DNA of 64,000 bases from Bradyrhizobium sp. 170 (lineage in GTDB: Bacteria; Pseudomonadota; Alphaproteobacteria; Rhizobiales; Xanthobacteraceae): the NCBI RefSeq assembly GCF_023101085.1, contig NZ_CP064703.1:5022001-5086000 (forward strand), given 5' to 3'. Below the pieces are notes generated by a model. It had not been told where the DNA came from, did not search any database, and saw nothing but the letters and a program-made list of their open reading frames with translations. Below are positions 17,321 to 25,765 of this stretch, in pieces. Position 1 is the stretch's first letter. Every line of letters begins with the position of its first letter. Position numbers and translations under genes: made by a program.

Positions 17321-17346
17321 AAGCCCGGCCCCTTCAGGCCGGGCTT
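17321..17346. terminator. Bidirectional terminator hairpin between rplI and the thioesterase gene
   Basis: AAGCCCGGCC and GGCCGGGCTT (17321-17330 and 17337-17346) form a perfect 10-bp stem with a 6-nt loop. It lies 28 nt after rplI and overlaps the stop end of the convergent thioesterase gene, so it could serve both. Confidence 0.7.
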
Positions 17347-17798
17347 GGGATTCTGGCAGCCGCTTTCTCGTCGAGCATGGCAATCGACGCCAGCGCGGTC
17401 GCAGTGTGCTTCTCTACACCATCGATCACGCAGAACACGTCGGCCGCAACCACGGCGACCTGACGTCCGGGCTTGATCACGCGCGCCCGGCAGATCAGCC
17501 GCTCGCCCGTCGCCGGCGACAGCAGATTCAATTTGTATTCCGCCGTCAGTGCCGACTGCCCGCGCGATGTCGCAGCCGCAATCGTCGTTGCGTTGTCGAC
17601 GAGGAAAGCGGTGACGCCGCCATGGAACAGGCCGTGCTGCTGTAACAGTTCCGGCCGGCGGTCGACCGCAAGCGTGCACGTGCCGCGCGTCAGCTCGGAC
17701 AGCTCCGCCCCGATATGAGTCATGAAGCCCTGGCGGCCGACATTGTCGCGGATGCGGCTCGCGATCGGCGCGAAGTCGGGATCGTTATTCGCATTCAT
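17334..17798 (-). CDS. PaaI-type hotdog-fold thioesterase
   Basis: The 154-aa protein has the hotdog thioesterase pattern. GLFHGGVTAFLVDNATTIAA (near residues 56-75) holds the HGG and catalytic Asp, and TAEYKLNLLSPATGERL follows. Such enzymes release acyl groups from acyl-CoA in the cytosol; the acyl type here is unknown. Its start overlaps the stop of the TetR gene by 4 bp, indicating translational coupling and likely control by that regulator. Confidence 0.9.
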   Translation of the reverse strand: MNANNDPDFAPIASRIRDNVGRQGFMTHIGAELSELTRGTCTLAVDRRPELLQQHGLFHGGVTAFLVDNATTIAAATSRGQSALTAEYKLNLLSPATGERLICRARVIKPGRQVAVVAADVFCVIDGVEKHTATALASIAMLDEKAAARIPSPA

Positions 17799-18400
17799 AC
17801 GGTTTCTCCCGGTTTATCGATCGCATCGGGCGCGACCACCGCGCGAATGGCACAGGCGATCAGGATGTCGGCCTGTGCTCCTGGATCGGCGCGGTCGCGG
17901 CCCGACAGCCATGCGCGGCAAAAAATCTGCGCCGGTCCGATGATCTGGCTGAAGAACAGTGACGACGTCATCGGCAGCAATTCGCCGCGCTCAACCAGCG
18001 GCGCGCGCCATCGCTCGACGGCTTCCGCCAGGCGTGAATTCTGTGCGCGCTGCGCGCCGCGGATTTCCTCGGTCCATTCGCTGCGGGAAATTTCGAACAG
18101 ATAGCGCGCCTCGCGCCTGGAATTGACGACCCATTCGAGATGCGCCCGGATCAGCCGTGCCACGCCTTCCCGCGCGCTGCAGGATTCATCGACCGCCGCG
18201 ATGACGGCTAAGTGATAACGGGCGAGAATTTCCAGGAACAGCGTGCCGGCCAGCTCCTTCTTCGACCCGAAGAAATGGAAGAAGCTGCCATTGGAGGCCC
18301 GCGCGCGGGTTCTGATGGCGGCAACGGTGGCGCCTTCGAAACCGTCGCGGTCGAACACCGCCAATCCCGCCGCCAGCAGATCCTCGCGTGCCGTGGTCAT
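17795..18400 (-). CDS. TetR family regulator of the thioesterase operon
   Basis: The 201-aa protein has an N-terminal helix-turn-helix (about residues 6-52: LLAAGLAVFDRDGFEGATV, then NGSFFHFFGSKKELAG). A C-terminal ligand and dimer domain follows. The thioesterase gene overlaps its stop by 4 bp. A 21-bp perfect inverted repeat sits in its promoter region (18434-18454), the usual position for self-repression. The inducing ligand is unknown; an acyl-CoA is a reasonable guess from the partner enzyme. Confidence 0.9.
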   Translation of the reverse strand: MTTAREDLLAAGLAVFDRDGFEGATVAAIRTRARASNGSFFHFFGSKKELAGTLFLEILARYHLAVIAAVDESCSAREGVARLIRAHLEWVVNSRREARYLFEISRSEWTEEIRGAQRAQNSRLAEAVERWRAPLVERGELLPMTSSLFFSQIIGPAQIFCRAWLSGRDRADPGAQADILIACAIRAVVAPDAIDKPGETV

Positions 18401-18432
18401 TCGCGTCCGTCTTTCGAGACCGTTGGATCACT

Positions 18433-18462
18433 ACTCTAGAGCTACGCTCTAGAGCCGGTCAA
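18433..18462 (-). promoter_or_regulatory. TetR operator and promoter for the thioesterase operon
   Basis: The 9-bp arms CTCTAGAGC and GCTCTAGAG with spacer TAC occupy 18434-18454. A minus-strand -35 TTGACC (18457-18462) and a -10 TAGAGT (18433-18438), 18 bp apart, bracket the repeat, so a bound dimer would cover the promoter core. Confidence 0.65.
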
Positions 18463-18505
18463 GCGACATCACACCGTCGGACCGGGGTCCGGAAATCTGA
18501 AAATT

Positions 18506-19540
18506 CTAGCGCGAGATGGGCGGCACGGGCGGGCCGGCGGGCGCGGCCGGCGGCGGTGCGGGCGCCGTAGCCGTTACCGGTGGAGGCGCCTCTGCGGGAG
18601 AACCTGGGGCCGGCTCAGGGGCGGTCGCTGCGGAAGCTGGCGGCGCCGGCGTGACCGGCGGCACCGGATCTGGCCTGAGCGGGTTGGGCTCGCTGCCGAC
18701 GTTCTCCTTGGGAGCATCGACCTTGGCGGTCTCGGGTCTGTCCTCGCGTGCCGGCTTTTCCGTTTCGCCTACGGGCTTCGCTGCCTCGCTGGCCGGCTTG
18801 TCGCCGTCGGTCTTGATCGCGTCGGTCTTGGCGGGATCGGTCTTGGCGGGATCGGTCTTGGCGGGATCGGTCGCGGCAGTTTCAGCCTTGGCGGCATCCC
18901 GCGACGCATCTTCTTCCTTCGCGGCATCGCCGGGGGCTGCCTGCTCGGTTTTCGGCGGTTCTTCGGCGGCGGGCTTGCCACGTCTGCCCTGCTTCTGCCT
19001 GACGCCTGATTTGCTGTCGGTAGCGGCCTGCACCGGAGCCTGTCCATCTGCAGGTTTGGCGGCATCCGCTTGCGGACGTGCGAGCCGCTTCGCGTCGCGG
19101 CCCGGACGCGCGCCCTCGCCTTGCGGTGGCGCTCCGTCGGCGTCAGGCCGGGAAGCGTCCCGCGCAGGTGCGGCCGGTGGCTGCCGGCGACCGAGCCGGT
19201 CGGGCTGATCCGGCCGTCCATCCTGTTTGGCGTCCTTCTTCTGCTGATCCTTGCCCTGATACCGGGGGTCAGCAGCCCCGTTGGATATCAGGTAGGAAGA
19301 AAGCACCGAGGCCATGTCGGTGCCGGTCGTATAGTGCTGGCGCAGAAAGCCCGGCAACGACGAAGGCGACGTGTTCTTCAACAGGCCACGCGGGCTCTTG
19401 TGACAGGCGCTGCAGGTGTTCGAGAATATCTGGGAGGGGCTCTTGCCGGCGTCGAGATTTTCCACTGCACGCGCCGCGCCTGCTGTGAGGCAGCCGATCA
19501 GGAGCGTCACCGTCGCCAAACTGAGCGCTCGGCTCAACAT
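18506..19540 (-). CDS. Exported single-haem c-type cytochrome-like protein with long Pro/Ala/Lys-rich tail
   Basis: The 344-aa protein has a signal peptide (about residues 1-26) and a short N-terminal domain with one haem c motif, CSACH, followed by KSPRGLL and a Leu/Tyr-rich segment. From about residue 100 to the end it is low-complexity: Pro, Ala, Lys, Asp and Glu, with DPAKT pentapeptides in tandem. The N-terminal part resembles a reduced cytochrome c fold, but I see no obvious downstream Met ligand loop, so electron transfer is uncertain. The tail may span or bind the cell wall (inference). ATG 19540 starts the signal peptide; ATG 19576 is an alternative. Confidence 0.75.
   Translation of the reverse strand: MLSRALSLATVTLLIGCLTAGAARAVENLDAGKSPSQIFSNTCSACHKSPRGLLKNTSPSSLPGFLRQHYTTGTDMASVLSSYLISNGAADPRYQGKDQQKKDAKQDGRPDQPDRLGRRQPPAAPARDASRPDADGAPPQGEGARPGRDAKRLARPQADAAKPADGQAPVQAATDSKSGVRQKQGRRGKPAAEEPPKTEQAAPGDAAKEEDASRDAAKAETAATDPAKTDPAKTDPAKTDAIKTDGDKPASEAAKPVGETEKPAREDRPETAKVDAPKENVGSEPNPLRPDPVPPVTPAPPASAATAPEPAPGSPAEAPPPVTATAPAPPPAAPAGPPVPPISR
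18822..18866. repeat. Three tandem 15-bp repeats inside the haem-protein tail
   Basis: The unit TCGGTCTTGGCGGGA occurs three times head to tail and encodes the DPAKT pentapeptides on the minus strand. Being in frame, copy-number change would alter tail length without breaking the gene. Confidence 0.85.
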
Positions 19541-19798
19541 TCCCTGCTTCTCCAGACGTGGAATCGCTGCCGGCATCGCATAACGTAGCCGGCGGCGGGG
19601 TCACCTTTTAGCCGATTATGACGCTAATGGAAGCGCGCTTATTGCGCATCTGCGTGATCGCCACATTCGGGAATATCCGCTTTGACTCCAACACAGTAGC
19701 GCCACGGCATTCGTACTTGTGACAAAATTGATCCATCCGTGGAACCAACCTTTCCGTGGCGCGTCGGTATAAGGGTAGCTCGTTCCATTGGTGCTTCG

Positions 19799-21049
19799 AT
19801 GGATCGGTTGTTGCGTTATTTTTTGGGTCAGTTCATTCGCCGCGGCACGATGATATTTACGGCCGCGAGTGGGACGAGGTTTACCTGCGGTGACGGAACC
19901 GGCCGCCCGGTGTCGGCGAAGTTCCTGACCGAACGGACCCAGCGCCGTATTCTGCTCAATCCCGAACTGGCGCTTGGCGAAGCCTATATGGACGGCACCT
20001 TCGTGGTCGAGGACGGCTCGATCGCGGATGCGCTCGAAATACTGCTCGGCCAGCCCGAAATGCTCCCACGTTGGGCCAAGCTGCAATGGTGGCTGCGCTA
20101 TTTCAGCCGGCACGCCAGGCAATTCAATTGGCGCGGCCGGGCGAAAAACAACGTCGCCCACCACTACGATCTCGACGGGCGGCTCTATTCCCTCTTCCTC
20201 GACGCCGACAGGCAATACAGTTGCGCCTATTTCGAAACGCCGGAGACGACCCTCGACGATGCCCAGCTCGCCAAGAAACGCCACCTTGCCGCCAAGCTCC
20301 TGATCGGGCGCGGCAACCGCGTGCTCGACATCGGCTCGGGCTGGGGCGGACTTGGCCTCTATCTGGCCGAAATGACCGGCGCCGACGTCACCGGCATCAC
20401 GTTGTCATCAGAGCAATTGCAGGCCTCGAACGCGCGCGCCGCCGAGAAGTACCTGACGGGGTCGGCAAGATTCCTGCCGAGCGATTACCGCGATATTACC
20501 GGCCCGTTCGACCGGATCGTGTCGGTCGGCATGTTCGAACATGTCGGCATCGATTTCTATGAAACCTTTTTCCGGCGCTGCGCCGAACTTCTCAGCGACG
20601 ACGGCGTCATGGTGCTGCACTCGATTGGCCGCTCTACCGGGCCCGACGTGTCGAGCCCATGGATCACGAAATACATCTTCCCGGGCGGCTATATCCCCGC
20701 CCTTTCCGAGGTCGTTCCCGCGATCGAGAAGGCAGGCCTTCTGGTCTGCGACATCGAAATCCTGCGGCTGCATTATGCTGAAACGCTGAAGGCCTGGCGC
20801 GACCGCTTCATGGCGCGGCGCGAAGAGGCGGTGCGCCTCTATGACGAGCGTTTTGCCCGCATGTGGGAATTTTATCTGGCGGCGTCGGAAATGTCGTTCC
20901 GGAAGCAAAACCTGATGAATTTCCAGATCCAGCTCACCAAGCGCCAGGGGATCGTGCCGATGACGCGGGATTACATTACCCGGGAAGAAGCGAGGCTGCG
21001 CGGAATGGAACTCGGGAGCCAGCCGCGGCTGCAATTGGCGGGCGAATAG
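19799..21049 (+). CDS. Cyclopropane-fatty-acyl-phospholipid synthase family methyltransferase
   Basis: The enzyme transfers a methylene from S-adenosylmethionine to double bonds of membrane phospholipid chains. The 416-aa protein has an N-terminal lipid-binding region, the NNVAHHYDL block, then the SAM site VLDIGSGWGGLGLYLAE (from about residue 175). SVGMFEHVG follows near residue 244. The C-terminal part matches the family. ATG 19799 begins a plausible N-terminus; the in-frame ATG at 19739 is less likely. Which lipid it modifies is unknown; more than one paralogue is common in rhizobia. It diverges from the haem-protein gene. Confidence 0.9.
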   Translation: MDRLLRYFLGQFIRRGTMIFTAASGTRFTCGDGTGRPVSAKFLTERTQRRILLNPELALGEAYMDGTFVVEDGSIADALEILLGQPEMLPRWAKLQWWLRYFSRHARQFNWRGRAKNNVAHHYDLDGRLYSLFLDADRQYSCAYFETPETTLDDAQLAKKRHLAAKLLIGRGNRVLDIGSGWGGLGLYLAEMTGADVTGITLSSEQLQASNARAAEKYLTGSARFLPSDYRDITGPFDRIVSVGMFEHVGIDFYETFFRRCAELLSDDGVMVLHSIGRSTGPDVSSPWITKYIFPGGYIPALSEVVPAIEKAGLLVCDIEILRLHYAETLKAWRDRFMARREEAVRLYDERFARMWEFYLAASEMSFRKQNLMNFQIQLTKRQGIVPMTRDYITREEARLRGMELGSQPRLQLAGE

Positions 21050-21070
21050 TCCGCCCCGATCGTCGTGGCG

Positions 21071-21277
21071 TCAGTTCCGCAGGCTGTACGCCGAGGCATA
21101 AGGCGTATGAGTCAGTGCCGGACGCGCGAGTTGGGCTCGCAACGCTGCGAGCAACTGATCATCGCAGGGGACAGCACGCAGCTCCGGGCGCGAAATCTCT
21201 TCCATCGTGTCGATCAGCATCGACAGCCACAAGCGCTGCCCGCTTGCCGATCGCCATCCCTGGATTTGCTGACCCAT
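21071..21277 (-). CDS. Small hypothetical protein (68 aa)
   Basis: The 68-aa product starts MGQQIQGWRSASGQRLW and continues with a plausible amphipathic body (LSMLIDTMEEISRPELRA). The start at 21277 has an AGGACAGG-type ribosome site, and an upstream in-frame ATG (21352) seems less likely. No known family recognised, no signal peptide, no TM. It converges with the cyclopropane synthase gene and diverges from the CRP-like sites at 21368-21394. It could still be a chance ORF. Confidence 0.45.
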   Translation of the reverse strand: MGQQIQGWRSASGQRLWLSMLIDTMEEISRPELRAVPCDDQLLAALRAQLARPALTHTPYASAYSLRN

Positions 21278-21367
21278 CGCCTGTCCTTCCGGTCCGTTAC
21301 AACTGGCAACTCGAAAATCGCCGGCCCGTTCCCGATTTCCTAACCAATCCATTCTGCGGCGAAGAAA

Positions 21368-21394
21368 ATCACACCCGATGTGATCTACTTCACA
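21368..21394. promoter_or_regulatory. CRP-type palindromes upstream of a small membrane protein
   Basis: Two overlapping inverted repeats share a half-site: ATCACA-CCCGA-TGTGAT (21368-21384) and TGTGA-TCTACT-TCACA (21379-21394). The second is a perfect match to the CRP-type core TGTGA-N6-TCACA. The small membrane gene starts 34 bp further right and the 68-aa gene 91 bp to the left. Confidence 0.5.
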
Positions 21395-21427
21395 GAAGCC
21401 CCCGGCGGCTCGTCGTACATCTCCGCC

Positions 21428-21544
21428 ATGAGCCGACAGACCTACCCAGCCCCGTTCGATTCCGACATCAGGATCGACTACGCCTTGATCGTAGCCGGCG
21501 TGGGCGCCGCTCTGTTCGCGTTCATCTACCTGATCCTGGTTTGA
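21428..21544 (+). CDS. 38-aa single-span membrane protein
   Basis: The ORF is too short for usual gene calls but looks real. A polar N-terminus (MSRQTYPAPFDSDIRIDYA) is followed by one TM helix (about residues 20-38) ending at the C-terminus. I recall similar tiny membrane proteins in Bradyrhizobium but no function. The ribosome site is weak; an in-frame GTG at 21380 inside the CRP-like site is an alternative start. Confidence 0.5.
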   Translation: MSRQTYPAPFDSDIRIDYALIVAGVGAALFAFIYLILV

Positions 21545-21733
21545 TCAACGCTTAAGACGCGGGTCGAAAACGTGTCCCCGCGTTCGGATGTGTCTGTCCA
21601 AGTCGTGGTAAGGTTCAGGTTCTCCTAAGATCTTACCTAGGATTTTCCTTGGCATTTTCGGCGAATGCGTACCCGCGTCGCCCGGCTCTCGCCGCAACCC
21701 CGTCAAGGGAAGATGTCTACCGGCCGGGATTCA

Positions 21734-21754
21734 TTCACACCTCACATGTGTGAA
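21734..21754. promoter_or_regulatory. Inverted repeat in the region upstream of dnaB
   Basis: TTCACAC and GTGTGAA (7-bp arms, 7-nt spacer) occupy 21734-21754, and another TTCACAC occurs at 21771-21777. The arrangement suggests a regulator site 130 bp before dnaB. The rest of 21545-21882 contains no convincing gene. Confidence 0.4.
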
Positions 21755-21882
21755 TCGTGCATAAGGCAGCTTCACACTTCCACCGGACCCGCGAGTGGCG
21801 CTTTATCGCCCCCCACTTCTGAGGATCGCAACCTTCCGGCGGAATCCCAACAACGCCAAGAATCTGAAGCATAATCCGACCC

Positions 21883-23382
21883 ATGGCTCTGACTGATTCG
21901 AATGTCCTCAAACTCGCTCCCGACGCGGGAACTCCGGTCTACCGGAGCGCGCCGCACAATATCGAGGCGGAGCAGAGCCTGCTGGGCGCCATCCTGGTCA
22001 ACAACGACGCGTTCTACCGGGTTTCCGACTTTCTGGAGCCGAAGCACTTCTTCGAGCCGATCCACCAGACCATTTTCGAGACCGCCAGCAGCCTGATCCG
22101 GATGGGCAAGGTCGCTACCCCCGTCACGTTGAAGACCTTCCTGCCCGCCGATACCGATATCGGCGGCATGACGGTTGGCCAGTACCTCGCGCGTCTCGCG
22201 GCCGAGGCCACCACGATCATCAACGCGCAGGACTACGGCCGGACCATTTACGACATGTCGCTGCGCCGCGACCTGATCCGGATCGGCGAGGACATGGTCA
22301 ATGTCGCCTTCGATGCGCCGGTGGATTTTGCGCCGCGCGCGCAGATCGAGGACGCCGAGCGCCAGCTCTATGAACTCGCCGAGTCCGGCCGTTATGACGG
22401 TGGCTTCCAGCGCTTTTCGCAGGCGCTGACAACCGCCGTCGACATGGCGGCCAAGGCTTTCCAGCGCGACGGAAGTCTGTCGGGCGTCGCTACCGGCTTG
22501 CGCGACCTCGATACCAAGATGGGCGGGCTGCAGGCCTCCGACTTGATCATCGTCGCTGGCCGCCCCGGCATGGGCAAGACGGCGCTCGCCACCAACATCG
22601 CCTACAATATCGCCAAGGCGCATCGCGCCGAGGTGCAGCCCGACGGCACGATGAAAACCGTCAACGGCGGCATCGTCGGCTTCTTCTCGTGCGAAATGTC
22701 GGCCGAACAGCTCGCCACCCGTATTCTGGCCGAACAGACCAGCATCGCCTCCAGCATGATCCGCCGCGGCGGCATCAGCGAGGCCGATTTCGAGAAGATC
22801 CGCGACTACTCGATCGAGCTGCAGTCGCTGCCGCTCTACGTCGACGAAACCGGTGGCCTGTCGATCTCGCAGCTCACCGCACGTGCCCGCCGGCTGAAGC
22901 GGCAAAAGGGCCTCGACATGATCGTGATCGACTACATCCAGCTTCTGCAGGGATCGGGCAAGAAGTCTGACAACCGCGTGCAGGAAGTGACCGAGATCAC
23001 CACCAACCTCAAGGCATTGGCAAAAGAGCTCAACGTTCCGATCATTGCCCTGTCGCAGCTCTCGCGTCAGGTCGAAAACCGCGACGACAAGCGGCCGCAA
23101 CTGGCCGACCTGCGTGAATCCGGCTCGATCGAACAGGACGCCGACGTCGTGATCTTCGTGTATCGCGAGGAATATTACCTCGCCAACAAGGAGCCCCGTA
23201 TCGGCACGCCCGAATACGAAAAATGGCAGCTCGACATGTCGCTGGTGCACGGCAAGGCCGAAATCATCATCGGCAAGCAGCGCCACGGCCCCACCGGAAC
23301 GGTGGAGGTGCAGTTCGAGGGCCAGTTCACGCGCTTCAGCGATCTCGCGCAGGATGGCCACTTGCCCGACCGCGGCTATTGA
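21883..23382 (+). CDS. dnaB: Replicative DNA helicase DnaB
   Basis: This hexameric 5'-3' helicase unwinds DNA at the replication fork and recruits primase. The 499-aa protein has the N-terminal domain beginning APHNIEAEQSLLGAIL and a RecA-like domain with Walker A GRPGMGKT (226-233). DMIVIDYIQLLQG is Walker B, and the C-terminal DLRESGSIEQDADVV carries the H3/H4 motifs. A lysine/Gly-containing insert (QPDGTMKTVNGG) after Walker A is typical of alphaproteobacteria. No intein is present. alr follows 46 bp downstream. Confidence 0.97.
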   Translation: MALTDSNVLKLAPDAGTPVYRSAPHNIEAEQSLLGAILVNNDAFYRVSDFLEPKHFFEPIHQTIFETASSLIRMGKVATPVTLKTFLPADTDIGGMTVGQYLARLAAEATTIINAQDYGRTIYDMSLRRDLIRIGEDMVNVAFDAPVDFAPRAQIEDAERQLYELAESGRYDGGFQRFSQALTTAVDMAAKAFQRDGSLSGVATGLRDLDTKMGGLQASDLIIVAGRPGMGKTALATNIAYNIAKAHRAEVQPDGTMKTVNGGIVGFFSCEMSAEQLATRILAEQTSIASSMIRRGGISEADFEKIRDYSIELQSLPLYVDETGGLSISQLTARARRLKRQKGLDMIVIDYIQLLQGSGKKSDNRVQEVTEITTNLKALAKELNVPIIALSQLSRQVENRDDKRPQLADLRESGSIEQDADVVIFVYREEYYLANKEPRIGTPEYEKWQLDMSLVHGKAEIIIGKQRHGPTGTVEVQFEGQFTRFSDLAQDGHLPDRGY

Positions 23383-23428
23383 GGCGAACGGCGGTTGAAC
23401 CGCCGCGTTCCGCCGCCTAAAATGGGGC

Positions 23429-24649
23429 ATGAACATTGCCCCCGATCCCAAATCCATTCCCCTGCTCTCGCCCGAGGCGAACCAGGCTGCCGCGACTGCC
23501 ACCGGTGTGCTGACGGTCGATCTCGACGCCATCGTCGCCAACTGGCGCAAGCTCGAGAAGACGGCGGTGCCGGCCGAATGCGCCGGTGTCGTCAAGGCGG
23601 ACGCCTATGGCTGCGGCGCCGAACAGGTGGCGCGAGCGCTTGCTGCCGCCGGCTGCAAGACGTTTTTCGTTGCCACCCTCGATGAGGCCCGCGTGGTTCG
23701 CGCCGCGGCGCCTGCGGCTGCCATCTATGTGCTCGACGGCTTCTTCCAGAACACCGGCGAGGCCTACGCCAAGATCGACTGCAAGCCCGTGATCGGCGAC
23801 CTCAACGAACTCGCCGAATGGGACGTGTTCTGCCGCCGCTCGGGTTGGTCGGGCGGCGCCGCCATCCATATCGATACCGGCATGAACCGGCTCGGCCTGA
23901 CGGTAACCGAGGCACAGGGCATCATCCCGCGCATCAACGCGGGCGATCACGGCATTACGCTTGTGATGAGCCACCTCGCCTCCGCTGAGTTGCTCAACAA
24001 TCCCGCCAACGCCAGGCAGCTCACGGCCTTCCGTGAGATCGCGAGCGTGTTCTCCGGCGTGCCGGCGTCGCTGGCGAATTCATCCGGCATCTTCCTGGGC
24101 GCCCAATTCCAGTTCGATCTGGTGCGCCCCGGCTGTGCCCTCTACGGCATCAATCCGACGCCGGAAGCCGACAATCCGATGCAGCCGGTCGTCGAACTGA
24201 AGGCGCGCATCGTGCAGATCCGCAACGTCGAGCGCGGCGATACCGTCGGCTATGGCGGCACCTGGACGGCGCGGCGTCCGACCAGATTAGCGATCGTTTC
24301 CGCAGGGTATGCCGACGGCTATTTCCGCGCCGCCAGCGCCAATGACGGCACCCGCGGCGCCGAGGTGGTGGTCGCCGGCAAGCGCTGCCCGGTTGCTGGA
24401 CGGATTTCGATGGACCTGACGGCGGTCGACGTCACCGATCTCGACAAGAGCGCCGTGCGGCGCGGCCATATGGTGACGTTGATCGGCGAAGGCATTACGG
24501 TCGATGAACTCGCCCACCATTTCGGCACCATCGGCTACGAAGTGTTGACCAGCCTCGGCAAGCGATACGCGCGAATCTACAAGGGCGGCAATGCCACTGC
24601 AGAGCCGCCTGCTCCGTCTCCAGCGGAGCCGGCTGCCGCTTCTACCTAG
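23429..24649 (+). CDS. alr: Alanine racemase
   Basis: This PLP enzyme makes D-alanine for peptidoglycan. The 406-aa protein has the PLP lysine Lys56 in VVKADAYGCG. The catalytic tyrosine is in GDTVGYGGTW near residue 275. Asn-Ser-Ser-Gly and the C-terminal RISMDLTAVDVTDL block fit the family. A 25-residue N-terminal extension and a Pro/Ala tail lie outside the core. The dnaB-alr order is conserved in rhizobia and the genes are probably cotranscribed. Confidence 0.96.
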   Translation: MNIAPDPKSIPLLSPEANQAAATATGVLTVDLDAIVANWRKLEKTAVPAECAGVVKADAYGCGAEQVARALAAAGCKTFFVATLDEARVVRAAAPAAAIYVLDGFFQNTGEAYAKIDCKPVIGDLNELAEWDVFCRRSGWSGGAAIHIDTGMNRLGLTVTEAQGIIPRINAGDHGITLVMSHLASAELLNNPANARQLTAFREIASVFSGVPASLANSSGIFLGAQFQFDLVRPGCALYGINPTPEADNPMQPVVELKARIVQIRNVERGDTVGYGGTWTARRPTRLAIVSAGYADGYFRAASANDGTRGAEVVVAGKRCPVAGRISMDLTAVDVTDLDKSAVRRGHMVTLIGEGITVDELAHHFGTIGYEVLTSLGKRYARIYKGGNATAEPPAPSPAEPAAAST

Positions 24650-24699
24650 TGACCGTCAAAGCAATAACTGCGAAACCCGATCCGGCATGACGCCCCGTA

Positions 24700-24921
24700 T
24701 TATTGTGTCTTCCGGCCAGCCAACACTTTCTTGCAGGCGTCGCTGAGTTGGTGCTGCTGCTTGTTCAGACATGCGACGACGCGGCCGCCGCCGGGCAGCG
24801 TACCGGCGCAAAATTTGTCATAGTCCGCCTTGCAGGCGCCGCGCTGGTCGGTGGTTTGAGCAACCGCAGGTCCGGAGCATCCGATGGCGAGCGCGAGAAC
24901 GGCGAAGCGTAGTTTCGACAT
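24700..24921 (-). CDS. Small secreted cysteine-rich repeat protein
   Basis: The 73-aa protein has a signal peptide (about residues 1-21) and one cysteine-rich repeat of the GLG1/FGFR-like type: C-x3-D-x2-KFC, a GGGRVVACL segment, then LS-x2-C. Four cysteines in the mature part would form two disulfides. Such proteins are common exported hypotheticals in Bradyrhizobium; function unknown. It diverges from the exonuclease gene by 59 bp. Confidence 0.8.
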   Translation of the reverse strand: MSKLRFAVLALAIGCSGPAVAQTTDQRGACKADYDKFCAGTLPGGGRVVACLNKQQHQLSDACKKVLAGRKTQ

Positions 24922-24980
24922 GGAATCTCCAAATGTCAGCGAAGTGTCAGGCGAAGCATCGTGATGCCGGCTAGCTCTAC

Positions 24981-25751
24981 ATGAAGATCGCGACCTTCAA
25001 CATTAATAATGTCAACCGCCGCCTGCCGAACCTGTTGCGCTGGCTGCGCGCGGCTAAACCCGAAATCGTTTGTCTGCAGGAATTGAAATCGACTGATGCC
25101 GAGTTCCCGATTTTGGCAATCGAGAAGGCCGGCTACGGCGCGGTGTGGCGCGGACAGAAGACATGGAATGGCGTCGCCATTCTTGCGCGCAACGCCGAGC
25201 CGGTATTGACCCGAACCGCGCTGCCCGGCGATCGCAATGATGACGAGGCGCGCTATATCGAAGCCGCCGTCAATGGCGTCATCGTCACCAGCATCTATCT
25301 GCCGAACGGCAACCCGCAGCCCGGACCGAAATTCGATTACAAGCTCGACTGGTTCAAACGGCTGCGGTCGCATGCCGGCAAACTGCTCAAGCAGGATATC
25401 CCCGTGGTGCTGGCCGGCGACTACAATGTCGCGCCGACCGCATCGGATATCTATCCGACGAAATCCTGGGACAAGGACGCGCTGATCCAGCCGAAGAGCC
25501 GCGCCGCGTTCAAGGCGCTGGTGGACCAGGGCTGGACCGATGCGATCCGGACGCTTCACCCCTCGAAACCGATGTTCACGTTCTGGGACTACAAGCGCAA
25601 CCGCTGGCCGCGCGACGCCGGATTGCGACTCGATCATCTGCTGCTGAGCCCGGCGATAGCTCCGCGCCTGACGAAGGCCGGCGTCGACCGCGCGGTGCGA
25701 GGCGAAGAAGGCGCGAGCGACCACGCGCCGGCATGGATCGTGCTGAAGTAG
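24981..25751 (+). CDS. Exonuclease III family AP endonuclease
   Basis: The enzyme cleaves DNA at abasic sites and trims 3' ends in base-excision repair. The 256-aa protein has the family order FNINNVNRRL (metal Asn7), CLQELK (catalytic Glu34), AGDYNVAPT, then LRLDHLLLS and the final SDHAPAW with the catalytic His. The length is normal. It is an xthA-type protein; alphaproteobacteria often have two, so I do not assign the symbol. It converges with the fused transporter gene with 14 bp between stops. Confidence 0.92.
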   Translation: MKIATFNINNVNRRLPNLLRWLRAAKPEIVCLQELKSTDAEFPILAIEKAGYGAVWRGQKTWNGVAILARNAEPVLTRTALPGDRNDDEARYIEAAVNGVIVTSIYLPNGNPQPGPKFDYKLDWFKRLRSHAGKLLKQDIPVVLAGDYNVAPTASDIYPTKSWDKDALIQPKSRAAFKALVDQGWTDAIRTLHPSKPMFTFWDYKRNRWPRDAGLRLDHLLLSPAIAPRLTKAGVDRAVRGEEGASDHAPAWIVLK

Positions 25752-25765
25752 CTGCCAGCAAGCCG

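Noticed and set aside
21772..23595. 607-codon minus-strand ORF over dnaB
   Set aside because: Antisense mirror of dnaB codons with no known domain.
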